Below are positions 25,761-35,880 of a stretch of 64,000 bases of DNA, in pieces. Numbering within the stretch: position 1 is the first letter of the stretch; every line of letters begins with the position of its first letter. The notes beneath the pieces are model-generated. The model saw nothing but the letters and a program-made list of their open reading frames with translations, made no database searches and had not been told where the DNA came from. The DNA is from Euryodendron excelsum (Eukaryota; Streptophyta; Magnoliopsida; Ericales; Pentaphylacaceae): the NCBI GenBank assembly GCA_033060915.1, contig CM065378.1, forward strand, positions 16,063,501 to 16,127,500. The letters are read 5' to 3'. The position numbers and the translations under genes are program-made.

Positions 25761-27322
25761 GAATTATTAACTCATTCACCAATCATATTACCACCTACTA
25801 TAACAATAATTAATACATATAATAAAAATAATTTATGCATATTTTTTTCTTCATTTTTTTCTCACCATCTTCATACATATACTAATTTTTTTAATTACCA
25901 AACATATAATAAAAAATAATTATTTCTATTTTTTTCTCACACATCTTTATCACCATCTCGCTCTCTCTCTTTTTTCACCTCAGGCCATCCCTCATCGTCT
26001 ACCTTTACCAACAACTACCTTCACTCCCAGCTCTTTACCAGATTGCCTACCACTTCACCAGACCACCCCCAGAAACACACACCCACCACCAACTAAACCC
26101 ATAACACCGATCATACCCACCACCGCTACACTTCCTCTTTCTTTTTCTATTGATCAAACCTACCACCAAACCCCAATCCCTACCTTTGCTTCCCACCATT
26201 TCATCTCGAATCTTCTCTTTATCCCCTATCCCCACTACCATAGCCACTGAAAAACCACCTCACCGGCCAATAAACTGTTGCCACTGCATCACCATCACTA
26301 ACTTTTGGCCTAAGCTACGAGTGCCCACCTCCATTGTTAAGATTTGAAGCCTTAACCATATATGTTAATATCCCTTTTTTCTGTTTATCCTTTTTTTTTT
26401 TAAACCCTTATCCCCATTAACGATCGTCGCCCTACACACAACAAATTAGGGATTCTCGAGTGCCTTTGCAAAGCTGTGCGATGTATATGTATGGATATAC
26501 ATCTTTTTGTTCTCTCACTCTCATGATTTCATTACTTTTTTACTAAATAATCGATATGGGACCTGTCTGTGGGTTAGAAGTGGTGGACGATTTGGTGGTG
26601 GACGCCACTGAGTGTGTTTAGAGGTGGTTGTTGGGTGGGGGGTTTGGTATGGGTGCTAGGAAATTAGCGATTGGTGGTGAAGTGAAAGACAGTAGGGAAT
26701 GGTAATACTAATGGTTTGGTACCAATTGTTTAGCATGTTTATTATTTGGGTATGATTGGGTGTGTGGCCATGATGGGGTTTGGTCTAGTCATGGTGGTGG
26801 TTGGTGGCCATAGTGGCTTGACGAGGGGTGGATATGCTGGCGACTTTTAAGATGAATTATGAGGGGAGATGAGCGAGACGGATGAAGGAACAAAAAAAAA
26901 GGGAAGAAAAAGCTACACCAATTAATATAAGGCATTTTAGTAAACTTAGTGGGGTTGTAAGGGCAGAAAAGTAATTTTACAACAGCAGTTAACCCCGTCA
27001 AATAACATGGGGGAATTAGTTACAATAATAAAAAAAAGTAAGGGTATACAATCCAATTATTAATATATAAGGACTAGTTTCTTATATTTCGTAAACCTCA
27101 AGGGCGCTAAGTGTAATTTACCCTTTTAAAAAACGCCGCGTCTCTTTCTCCAATCACAATATCGCGCTCTCTGGCCGAATGCGGCAAAATTGGCTTCAAA
27201 AATTTCAGAAAAGAACGAAAAGAAGTGAGAAATAGCTAATGGCCAAAGCCCCAAACCCGACGCTCGCAAAGCCAGGAATCGGAAAAGGCAGCGATCTCAA
27301 TCAGACGACGCTTCTTATTTCT

Positions 27323-27330
27323 TATAAATA
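27323..27330 (+). promoter_or_regulatory. Probable TATA box of the DUF604 gene
   Basis: TATAAATA lies 229 bp before the ATG at 27559 in otherwise mixed-composition sequence. A start about 30 bp downstream would give a leader near 200 nt. The right end of the 23591-27123 TIR element is only about 200 bp upstream, so the proximal promoter is squeezed between the element and the gene. Confidence 0.5.
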
Positions 27331-27558
27331 CTACTTTTACTTCTTAATAGTTAATCTCAAGACCAAATTTATATCCAGAAACGCAAAGATTGCTCTTCTG
27401 TTACTGTACGATTTCGATCTTCTTCACTCTAACATATATCCAGCAGTCGTAGCAACCCTAATTGAACCTTTTCCGAACTTAAAACTCTGGCTTTGTACAG
27501 GATTCTTGTCTTTGCTGCAGTCATTCCGTCGCCGTCCTCCTGGGAGCGCGCGGTGGAA

Positions 27559-29418
27559 ATGAACTTTGGGGTAATGAAAACCGCGAAGATGACGACAACC
27601 ACGAACTACCATCGTGACCTGGACAAGGACACGAGTCTCAGCCGATCGCCCAGGCGGATGCGCAGCCGTCGATGGGGCCACAGCCGCACTGGCACAGCCG
27701 TCGCGGCTGTGGTAGCGCTGCTCATCTCCACCACCGCATGGCTGTCCCTAGTCTTCTCGGGCACCAACACCTGGTGCTGGCACTGCTTCAAGGATCGGGA
27801 AGGAAGCGAAAAGTCTTCTTCCGTCTTCCCTTTGCCCCCTCCCTCGTCACTTTACATGTGGTCGTCGTCGTTGCCGCTACACGCACGTCGACAACAGCAG
27901 GAGGAGGGCCAGGAAGAGGAGTTGTCGCTGAAGCACATTGTGTTCGGGATAGCCGGCTCCTCTCAGCTCTGGAGACGACGCAAGGAATTCGTCAGGCTCT
28001 GGTGGAGTCCTGGCGACATGCGCGGCCACATCTGGTTGGAAGAGCCGGTGGTCCCCGAGGACGGAGACGATATGCTGCCGCCCATCATGGTCTCCGAGGA
28101 CATCTCCCGCTTCCGATACACCAATCCCACAGGCCACCCTTCCGGAGTCCGGATCTCGCGGATCGTCACCGAGTGCTTCCGCCTGAGGCTGCCCCATGTC
28201 CGTTGGTTCGTTCTGGGTGACGACGATACCATCTTCAATCCCGACAATCTGGTTGCCGTTCTCACCAAGTACGACCCGTCCGAGATGGTTTACATTGGTA
28301 GCCCTTCAGAGAGTCACTCCGCCAATACTTACTTCAGTCATTCTATGGCCTTTGGTGGAGGGGGCATCGCAATAAGCCACTCCCTGGCTGAGGCGCTCTC
28401 CAAGACACAAGACGAGTGCCTCGAGAGGTACCCCAAGCTATATGGAAGCGATGATCGACTGCATGCCTGCATTACTGAACTCGGCGTCCCTTTGACCAGG
28501 GAACGTGGCTTTCACCAGGTAATTTACCTCTAATTTCCACCTCCCCTGAATTCCCTAATAATCTCTGTCTAACATTTTTATTCTGTGTAAGTTATTCCGT
28601 TGGCATTGCAAAGATAACTGAGAGCTCATGAACCAATTCATTTTCACTTTGGTGTCAGTGGGATATTAGGGGCAATGCACATGGTCTCTTATCCTCTCAC
28701 CCAGTTGCACCGTTTGTCTCAATTCACCACGTTGAAGCAGTCAATCCTTTTTATCCTGGCTTGAACATTCTGAACAGTTTGAAACTTTTTACACGAGCCA
28801 TGAGAATTGACCCCAGGAGCTTTTTGCAGAGAGCAATTTGTTATGACCGAGCAAGACGTCTAACATTTTCAGTCTCACTTGGTTATGTAGTTCAAGTTTT
28901 CCCAAACATTGTGCTTCCCCGTGATTTGGAGCGGTCAGAGCAGACGTACTCTGCTTGGAACAGAATCAGTCACAGGAGTGAATTTGATTTTGATACCAGG
29001 GATCCTAATAGATCCATTTGTAAAATGCCAATCCTCTTTTTCCTAGAAGATGTGGGAAGGGAAGGTAATGCTACCTTGGGGTTCTATGGACGGGCCAGAA
29101 GAAATGATGATCTGAGAAGGAAAGTTTTCTGCTTTCCGCATCTGCCTACTCTCCGGTATGTGCAGACTATCCAGGTTTTGGGGTATCCTCTGAGCAATAA
29201 TTGGCATCTGGTGAGGGTTTCTTCCACACAATCTTTCCTGTATTATGTTAAGTCGCGGACACTGCAGTTTCAATGGTTAAAAAGTGTCTTTGAATGTACT
29301 TGAACAGGTACCCCGGCGGCTATGTTGCAAACTAAACCAAACGAGTAATGAACTCCTTAGATTGACAGTTAGACAATGTGAGAAGGGAGCTTTCAATTCT
29401 GTTACTGACTCTGTGTGA
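27559..29418 (+). CDS. DUF604 family (fringe-like, GT31-related) putative glycosyltransferase
   Basis: Three exons give 540 residues: 27559-28518, 28659-29210 and 29308-29418, with 140 bp and 97 bp GT-AG introns, both phase 0. The last exon ends CEKGAFNSVTDSV after VPRRLCCKL. The protein has a basic N-terminal tail (PRRMRSRRWGHSR), one membrane helix at about residues 46-66 and a lumenal domain, the layout of a Golgi type II transferase. Family landmarks are KHIVFGIAGSSQLWRRRKEF, RWFVLGDDDTIF with DDD at residues 221-223 (metal/nucleotide-sugar site of the GT31 fold), FGGGGIAIS, YGSDDRLHACI, HQWDIRGNAHG and APFVSIHH. ATG 27559 is the first methionine in the open frame; the next, at residue 6, is possible. 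Length and exon pattern look normal for the family. The sugar donor and acceptor of plant DUF604 proteins are not known to me. Confidence 0.9.
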
Positions 29419-29469
29419 AAGTTGGATGTGAGTGGGACGATGTTGCTCTTACTTCTTATATGGAGCTCA

Positions 29470-29475
29470 AATAAA
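29470..29475 (+). terminator. Candidate poly(A) signal of the DUF604 gene
   Basis: AATAAA lies 52 bp after the stop codon. A second AATAAA at 29839-29844 is an alternative that would give a 3' UTR of about 440 nt. The sequence does not decide between them. Confidence 0.45.
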
Positions 29476-30722
29476 TGAAGGGCTGACCGTCACCTTGAAG
29501 CTGATCCGGTTCTGCGCTGACCCTTCAGTGGCTGATCTTCAGCATTTTGAAAACATCCTTGCATAATTGCAAATATACGAGGTTGTCCTGTGGTACATGG
29601 TTCAGCTGAAGACAAGCATTCAGAGCTCAAGCTTGGGATTTCCATTCTTTGCCTTCACTTATGCTTCATAAGGTATTTAATCATAAACTAAGATCTGATG
29701 GATGGAAACTGCTGATAAACTAAGAGGGGAGTTTGTATTGCTTTCTAGGATGATAAATGATAAAATCAGTTGTGTTTATCTGTACCTTTGAGGTTTTGGT
29801 TCAGGCCTCTGATGTAATGGTTAAATGGAATTACCCAAAATAAATTTCCATATTCACCAAATGTTACATTTCCAACAGATGACACAGTGGTTAAAATGTT
29901 GGTGAGCTGTCTTGATCTTAGTAATTGCATATGGCTTAACTATACAAAGTTGTTAAACTAACAACTTGAGGCTGACCATATCATAATTTTCACCACTTGG
30001 TTGATCCTACAGCCATTTCCTCCACTAAATCCATGGTAATGATGCTCTTTCGAACTACCTTCATCCATGCTCTTTTGTGGCATTCCTTTTGTCCTTTTGG
30101 CCCCTTCTGCCTGAATCCTATTGCTCATCCCTATGAGTGTGTTAAATTGGTCTTTGTTGCATGTAGCTAAACAATCTAAGATGATTTTGTTTTTGCTTGA
30201 CATAAATTGGTGCTAACTTTTTGAGAATGCAGTCATTTTGATTTAATCCTTCTTGGTATTGCCACTTGTTCATATATATATACATATATTTTTTTGATAA
30301 GTATTGCCACTTGTTCATCTTAACATCCTCATCTTGATAATACTCACTTTTCCACATGCATTTTTTTCCACAACGAAAAAAGAATTTTACTTAGGATATC
30401 AGAAGGTTACATATCAAAGTTTATCCGGTATCATGGTCAACACCAAAAGGCGAAAGTTAGTGGTCCACCACTCCTCTGAATCCATAAAAAGGGCATGCCT
30501 AGCAAGTAGCTATACAATGACTTGCATCTTATTAATCTAAAGTTGTATTGTCAAAATCTTCCTAGGACTTTAGCTATATCATCACCATTCACCTATGATT
30601 CTGAGCCTTGAAGGAAGTTTCGTTTTCTTGCCTAATCTTGTGATCACTTCCAAGATATAACCTACAAAGATCATTGATTAAAGACCTCTTTTGATTGTAC
30701 TCCAATAGTCCGTACTCCTAGT
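29476..30722. other. Intergenic stretch downstream of the DUF604 gene
   Basis: No gene is supported. The minus-strand frame around 30203-29958 (with KRTKGMPQKSMDEGSS and a glycine-rich tail) looks mildly protein-like but matches no family I recognise; it may be a degraded retroelement piece. A small direct repeat, GTATTGCCACTTGTTCAT, occurs at about 30255 and 30301 on either side of an AT-rich spacer. Confidence 0.3.
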
Positions 30723-31186
30723 CTAAGAAGCACGGACACTTTTAAGAAGATTTCGCGTCAGTGTCCAACACGACACTCCCTCGGCATGTGTCAGACATAC
30801 GTCCAAACTCGTCAAATTATTTTTGAATTTTTTTTGGATCCAGATATGCTTCGGACATATGAGGGATAACATGTTCATTGCTTAAATCACATATGAAACA
30901 CATTGCAAGTTTGAAGAAAATAACTTAAATCTAATTGTAAAACAAAAATAATGTGGTTTTATGCTTAATTTGACATTTAACCTATGGAATATATAGTTTT
31001 TAATTTCAATAAATGTCATTTTTTTAAAGAAATTTTTATTATCTTTGCGTAAAATATTTATGTATGACATGTAAAAATAAAAAAAATGTTTTTTGGGTCA
31101 TTGCGGGGTCGTGTTTTGCATTTTTTGAAAATTGTCGTGCTTGTGTCCACTCAACAATTTTTGAAAATACAAAAATTGCTGTCCCA
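30723..31186. mobile_element. TIR element, family with CTAAGAAGCACGGACAC ends, 3' end lost
   Basis: It begins CTAAGAAGCACGGACACTTT at 30723. The interior shares blocks with the copy at 31894-32651: CGGACA, CATATGAAACACATTGCAAG followed by TTT, and near the end AAAATTGCTGT-CAGT. The right terminus seen in the other copy (GTTCATGCTTTTTAG) is missing here, so this copy is truncated near 31186, where LINE sequence begins. No coding capacity. Confidence 0.6.
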
Positions 31187-31199
31187 GTCTAGCAGCCTC

Positions 31200-31745
31200 A
31201 GCATCCCGCCTCCCCTATCATGGACTTTGTCTTGCCCGCAACTTCCATTGCTCTAGCCCATAAAACTTGTCCAATTATAATACCACACCAACGCCCCAAT
31301 TCCTTGAATATTAACTGCATCGTCAAAATGTTGATCTTGATTTTGTGTTTAGGACAAAGTTCCCTTCTGCTCGCATGCCTTTGAAAAAGTAAATCATTCT
31401 TGTTGCGATGTTTATCCATTAACTTTTTATAAGTGTCCTCAAATTCCTTAGCCTGAATCAAAGCCATTGTTACAATACTCTTTGGGTTTCATGCCTTGGC
31501 ATTAAAACATGCCTCGATCCTCACCTTCCATAGCCTCCGGATGACAAAAGCCACCTTAGACCGCAGTTGCTCTCTATCAGGATCATCTTCCAGTGTTTTC
31601 TCCATATTTTCCCACCAATCCTTGAAGTAGGGGATTCTCAAATTCTTTGACCTTAGGAATAGAGGAGATTCCAGCCAAACAACGTGAGGAACTGGGGATT
31701 GAACAGATAAATGTAATTCTAATTTGATACATTCATTGTAGATAG
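31200..31745 (-). pseudogene. LINE ORF2 C-terminal fragment (RNase-H-like region)
   Basis: The minus strand reads VVWLESPLFLRSKNLRIPYF, then KDWWENMEKTLEDD, then VAFVIRRLWKVRIEACFNAK, a stop, and MALIQAKEFEDTYKK. The pattern WxSPL...DWW...R-LWK-R-E-FN followed by an A-x-EF helix is typical of the region between the zinc-binding and RNase-H-like parts of plant LINE ORF2. It is interrupted and cannot be functional. Confidence 0.7.
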
Positions 31746-31893
31746 GAACAATCTCGCATTCTAAGGAAGAGGGGACATGCCTATGTGAATATGTGTTTCA
31801 CACGCAAGGAGGTTGCGGAGAGTGTAAATCATTTGCTTTTGCATTGTCCGGTCGCTTGGGAGTTGTGGTGTCGTCTTCTTGATAGGTTTGGGG

Positions 31894-32651
31894 TTAGGAC
31901 GCACAGGACACGGGACACTTCTAAAAGGGTGCCGTGTCTATGTCGGACACATATACTCTTCGGGCATGCCAATTGACGTGTCCTACATTTTTGTTTATTT
32001 ATTTTTCAATGGACACACTCAGGACACACAAGAGACACGTATCCATTACTTAAAAGCATATGAAACACATTGCAAGTTTAAAATATAAACTTGTCTTCAT
32101 CACGTTTTAAGTAAGTGATGCAAAAATTATGGATTGAATGGTATTTTTACTAGGAGTGTTCACGGGTCAGGTGGGTTAGGTTAGGTGGTCATCCGCCACC
32201 CGACCCGAATCTAGCGGGTTGAAAAAAATTGGAACCGATTTCGACTCAATGGATGATCAGGTTGGATTCGAGCCGAGTTGGGTGAACAAATCAATTCTTA
32301 GTGTAAAATGCTTGGGTTGGGTCGGGTTGGAAAAATAAAGGCCCAACACCCGAACCGAAGATGGTCGGGTTAGTTGAAATCCATCCGTACCCATAGGGTG
32401 ATCAGTTTGGTGTCGGGTTGGTTCAGGCTGGTCGGGTTGGGTGGGTCGGTGAAATTTTTGAATAGCCCTAGTTTTTATTTGATTTATTATTATTTTTTTA
32501 TATTTTAGATGGTTTGTGAATGTTACTTTCATATATAGAACAAATAAAATATATCATAAATGTATTTTTTGCCGTATCCCCTCCGTGCCCGTGTTTTCAT
32601 TTTTTTTAAAATTGCTGTATCAGTACCCATGTCAATGTTCATGCTTTTTAG
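31894..32651. mobile_element. TIR element (CTAAGAAGCACGGACAC family) inserted in a LINE, itself interrupted
   Basis: The left end TTAGGACGCACAGGACAC corresponds to the CTAAGAAGCACGGACAC end of the related copy at 30723. The right end GTTCATGCTTTTTAG is its inverted partner. GTTTGGGG occurs at 31886-31893 and 32652-32659, an 8 bp target-site duplication of the kind made by hAT-type elements. Without the hAT-type MITE nested at 32151-32470 the element would be about 430 bp. It has no coding capacity. Confidence 0.68.
32151..32470. mobile_element. 320 bp hAT-type MITE nested in another element
   Basis: The element starts TAGGAGTGTTCACGGGTC and ends TGAATAGCCCTA, imperfect inverted ends of the TAGGGGTGTTCA type. 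Flanks are ATTTTTAC (32143-32150) and GTTTTTAT (32471-32478): six of eight bases agree, as expected for an aged 8 bp duplication. The interior is rich in GGGTCGGGTTGG and CCGACCAGCC words. Confidence 0.65.
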
Positions 32652-33099
32652 GTTTGGGGTGTTTTGGGTAATGCCAGAACCAGTGAAGGATTTTTTAGGG
32701 AGTTGGCTTAGGGTCTGGCTGAGAAGAAGCATAAGTAAGAGGTGGGGGACAGCCCTTGACGTTTTTGGTGAATGTGGAACTAGAGGAACCAGTGGTGTTT
32801 TGATGGGGGAACTATTCACTATTATTCAGTTGAAATATAGCATGTTATTGATGTTGTTTTCTCGGCTGAAAGAATATTTTTCATTTTCTTTTTCTTTAAT
32901 TGATTTCTTGCATAAACGTATTAGAGTACCACATGTCAAGTCACTTAAATGGTCATGTGATTAGCATGTGACTAATAAGTGGGCGTAGACATCCCCACAT
33001 ATTAGGCTTTGAAATTAAAACAAACAAAACTAATCTCCAACATAAATAAGTAAATAAAAATAAATAACACAAATAAAGAAAAATTAAACCGTAAGCTAC

Positions 33100-33726
33100 A
33101 TCAAGTATTTATTCTTCTATACGTATAGAACAGAGGCATCAGCTTTTTATGTACCCTCCAACATTGTGTTGCTAGTAAAGCTAGGTTGAAAGATACAAGA
33201 TCTCTAAGGCCCAACCCACCCTTGGTTTTTTTTTTTCCTAAGCTTCTCTTTAACTTAATCAATTGATGCTTCTTTCCTTATACCTTTGGCCCCACCAAAA
33301 ATTAGCAAGAGGTGAATTAATTCATCCCCCCATTGGGTCATTTGAAATGGGACAATGCATATCATGGAATGGCAAAGGCGACAAAATTTAAATATTTACC
33401 CCCTTACCTCCTTGAGATACCAATCTTTCCTTCATCCCTCTATTGAGCCCAGAGTCATTCGTTCAGATAAGAAAACAAATCTTTCTTTCTTGCCAATCAT
33501 TATGTCAGTTAAAAGTAACTATCCTGCTCATCTCTATCCTTGAACTGGAGAATGTCTCATGCTCTGGTTCTAACTTTAAAAATAATTTTGCTGCACTAGG
33601 CAAAGGACTTTCTAGATTTGCAATCCAAGAGCTATTTGTCTACAACTTAAGGAGCTCCTGAACTTTTCTTATCTTAGCATGAGGAGCTTTGCAATAATGG
33701 AGGGAAACATATTCAAAGAACGGATG
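33100..33726 (-). pseudogene. LINE reverse transcriptase, C-terminal half (decayed)
   Basis: The minus strand contains, across frames, KERLVSQGGKG, WGDELIHLLL, FWWGQ-like FGGAKG, GGLGL/RVGLGLRDLVSFNLALLA and TQCWRVHKKLMPLF. These correspond to the GWK-KLLSQGGKE, F-WG and GGLG-RDL-FN-ALLAKQ-WR landmarks after the catalytic core of plant LINE reverse transcriptase. Stops and frameshifts are frequent. The block stops at the solo LTR. Confidence 0.72.
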
Positions 33727-33731
33727 AGAGA

Positions 33732-33849
33732 TGTGGGAAGTGTGGACCGAGGGGTGTAAGGTTGACTGACCTAGGGCCTAGCTGGGAATTCCAACAATCG
33801 CTACTGTGGCTTGAGCCTCCCGAAGGTGACAAGGAAAGAACCAAAGGCA

Positions 33850-33900
<51 letters not shown>

Positions 33901-34706
33901 CACCAACATGAGCATGAGGGGGTGGGAGAGCATTCAATTCTTGTTTTGGGCCATAAATGAGCTAGCTATTTATAGTGGGGGTGGTGACTGAAGTGGCAGG
34001 CACGTGGTGCCTCCTGATTGGACATGCTCTGGCGCCATCATGGCTTGGAGCAGCCATGCCAACGCCGCAACTGCCTGATGGGATGTGGGGATAAACCCAA
34101 TCATCAAGCTCTTGTCCGATCAGGCCATGTCACGTGTCTACCTCATTAAATGTGGGCTAGGCTTGCATTTAATGCTTAGATCTTGCACTTGAGTGCATCT
34201 GGAGGGTGAGTCTCTCTTTCTTAGCTAGTTGATAGGACAGGTCTCTGCACGCTTTGTCCCTTTGATTCTAGCATCTAGTCCACAATCCGTGTGAGGTCCC
34301 GAGTGAGGGTGAGAAGGAGGATGTTGAGGTGCGAAGCCTGTATCTGGCGAGCTTTCGAGGTTGCCTATGTGAAGGGTGGTTGGAGCCGTGTAGGTGCAAT
34401 GCCTGGCTTAGGGGGATGGCCGAAGCTGTACGGGCGCAGAGCCTGGCTTAGGGGAGCCCTCAAGACCACCTTCACGAGGCTGGGCTGAGGGGCTCCAATG
34501 GAGTGCCGAAGCTGCTGCAAGAGCGAGAGGGTGCGAAGGGCACCAAGCCTGCCGCAAGAGCGAGGTGTGCGGGGAGAGGTGCTGAGCCTACTGTGGGGCA
34601 TTGTTGATGCTATGTTGACTTTGAGGTACCCTGGGAGAGGCCCACGTGGCTTGCCAGCTGGGCAAGTGGGTCAGCCATGTGGCGCCCGTCAATGTGGGTA
34701 CCTACA
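33732..34706 (-). mobile_element. Solo LTR, 975 bp, perfect 5 bp target-site duplication AGAGA
   Basis: The sequence begins TGTGGGAAGTGTGG and ends GTGGGTACCTACA, giving TGT...ACA ends. It is flanked on both sides by AGAGA (33727-33731 and 34707-34711). It is GC-richer than its surroundings. On the minus strand CTATAAATAG (33966-33975) is a good TATA box, followed by a (CT)n tract (plus-strand GA repeat at 33853-33898) in the leader, so the LTR is read on the minus strand. No internal retroelement sequence accompanies it, as expected after recombination between two LTRs. The superfamily is not certain; a gypsy-type origin is my guess from length and composition. The low-complexity frames inside it are not genes. 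Confidence 0.85.
33853..33898. repeat. (GA)23 microsatellite
   Basis: An uninterrupted GA dinucleotide run inside the transcribed part of the solo LTR. Such runs are length-polymorphic and would make a usable marker. Confidence 0.95.
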
Positions 34707-34711
34707 AGAGA

Positions 34712-35880
34712 CAAAAGGACATATGGTGTTAATTGCTACTATAATCTTCTGATTCCTTTAAGCTTTTTGCACAATATTTGAGGAGCCTTTTGCCCGCTAC
34801 ACTAACAAGAATGGCAACAAACGGGTCTTCTTGATGGATCACAAACAAAATAGCGTCAAGATAAGGTCACTCTACCCTATTGCAGTTACTCATGTTAAGC
34901 TTTAAGGCCTTGTGACATTCCTTTATTTTATATGGTAATGCATATGTGCATCCATTAGAAATCAGAAATAGATATCTGAAACAAAAGCACTCTGTGAGTC
35001 ATTGATGCGCAAAGGCAAAGCCCTCCCAAGCTTGTTATCCAAAGCCTTATCTATTATCTTATGTATATGATTACGCAGGCCTATAAGCCTGTGTTGAGTG
35101 ACTTTAGTAGGATTCTTAACCTTTGCAACAGGGTAATCAAAATGTTGTTCAACCCTCGAAGGATATGGCCAGTTTGGAAGAAACTTTGTGCTGCTCTTAC
35201 CACACCATTACCTACATCATTCCAAAAGCTTTGGAAGAAGGCAGAGTTCATACTATCTGGCCTTGCTGTTTTTTGAAGGGTTGATGTCAAAAGCTGCCTT
35301 GCAGACTTTTTAGCTGTATGGTCTTTTTAAGTTGCTATTCATGCTTGCAGTAACGCTGTTGTCCATTGCTTCTAACACTTACTGAAACTGATGAGGATTC
35401 TGGTGTAACAATGTTCTTAAAATAGTGCACAGTTATTCTTTCCATTTCCTTTTTCGTGATCATTCTCTATGCTAGAAATTTCATTCTGTTGTCTTCTCTG
35501 AACTTATGTGGCATGAATTTAGCTGTATTCTTGTCTCCAAGCTTCAATCAATCCACTATTGCCTTCTGCTTCCAGGTATCCTCCTCCATGTTTCATAGTT
35601 CATTGATCTCATGCTATACTGCTCTCTAGTCTCCACAGCCCATCATATGCGAAGCTCCCTTAAAATCTTTTAAATTCTGCTTAAGCTCCATAATCTTCTT
35701 GCTTGTATTCATTAATTTTTTTCGCTTTTGCTCCTGAGCCAGCTTGGATCTGCAATGCTTAGTTAAACTTTTTCTGATTTTGCTACTTAACCAGCTTCCA
35801 TCCATAATACTTAATTTTCTGAAGAACCATAAATTATCCTATCAAAGGGCCGATCTGTGTCTAAGTTGTCTTTGTAGATG
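34712..35880 (-). pseudogene. LINE reverse transcriptase, N-terminal half and linker (decayed)
   Basis: Read on the minus strand across frames: WKQKAIVDWLKLGDKNTAKF, then a LEAMDNSVTASMNSNLKRP stretch, DINPSK, RPDSMNSAFFQSFWNDVGN, LNNILITLL, then NPTKVTQHRLIGLRNHIHKI, IDKALDNKLG, LPLRINDSQSAFVSD, and finally ALKLNMSNCNRVE. These match the W--LGD-NT-FFH, GPDG-N--F-Q--W, IPK---P--V---RPISL-N--YKII, ---QSAFV and L-LDMSKAYDRVEW landmarks of plant L1-type reverse transcriptase. Stops and substitutions at conserved positions (for example D-to-N in the KLDMSKAYD block) show it is inactive. Confidence 0.78.

Larger units (their letters stand above)
23591..27123. mobile_element. 3.5 kb TIR element with exact 9 bp target-site duplication (Mutator-like)
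   Basis: The left end (GAGTAAATTACACTAACCAC) and the reverse complement of the right end (GGGTAAATTACACTTAGCGC) match, and similarity continues through CCC-TGAG-TTT, AAATATAA and beyond for about 60 bp. Both sides are flanked by TTTTAAAAA (23582-23590 and 27124-27132), an exact 9 bp duplication. Its low complexity weakens it somewhat, but it coincides exactly with the TIR ends. Length, TIRs and duplication size fit a non-autonomous Mutator-like element. The interior contains a 134 bp MITE, an LTR-like segment, and a CCACC-rich (25980-26330) and a GGTGG-rich (26540-26830) block near the right end. No transposase was recognised. It could instead be two separate smaller elements of one family in opposite orientation. 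Confidence 0.6.
31750..33090 (+). pseudogene. LINE ORF2 3' fragment (zinc-binding region) on the plus strand, split by a nested TE
   Basis: The first part (31759-31893) reads LRKRGHAYVNMCFTRKEVAE, SVNHLLLHCPVAWELWCRLL, DRFGV, a match to the reverse-transcriptase zinc-binding domain of plant LINEs (C...HLLLHC...W). The second part (32652-32890) continues FWVMPEPVKDFLGSWLRVWL, RRSISKRWGTALDVFGECGT. Taking out the element at 31894-32651 and one copy of its duplication joins these as DRFGVFWVMPE, exactly the expected continuation. An A-rich stretch at about 33035-33090 may be the LINE poly(A) tail. It lies inside the minus-strand LINE and is therefore younger than it. Confidence 0.75.

Noticed and set aside
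27672..28268. Other open frames over DUF604 exon 1
   Set aside because: Antisense or out-of-frame shadows of the GC-rich exon; only the DUF604 frame has the DDD motif and continues through introns.
33713..34752. Open frames in the GC-rich region, including a leucine/serine repeat frame
   Set aside because: They lie in the solo LTR; the L/S repeat is just the GA microsatellite translated.
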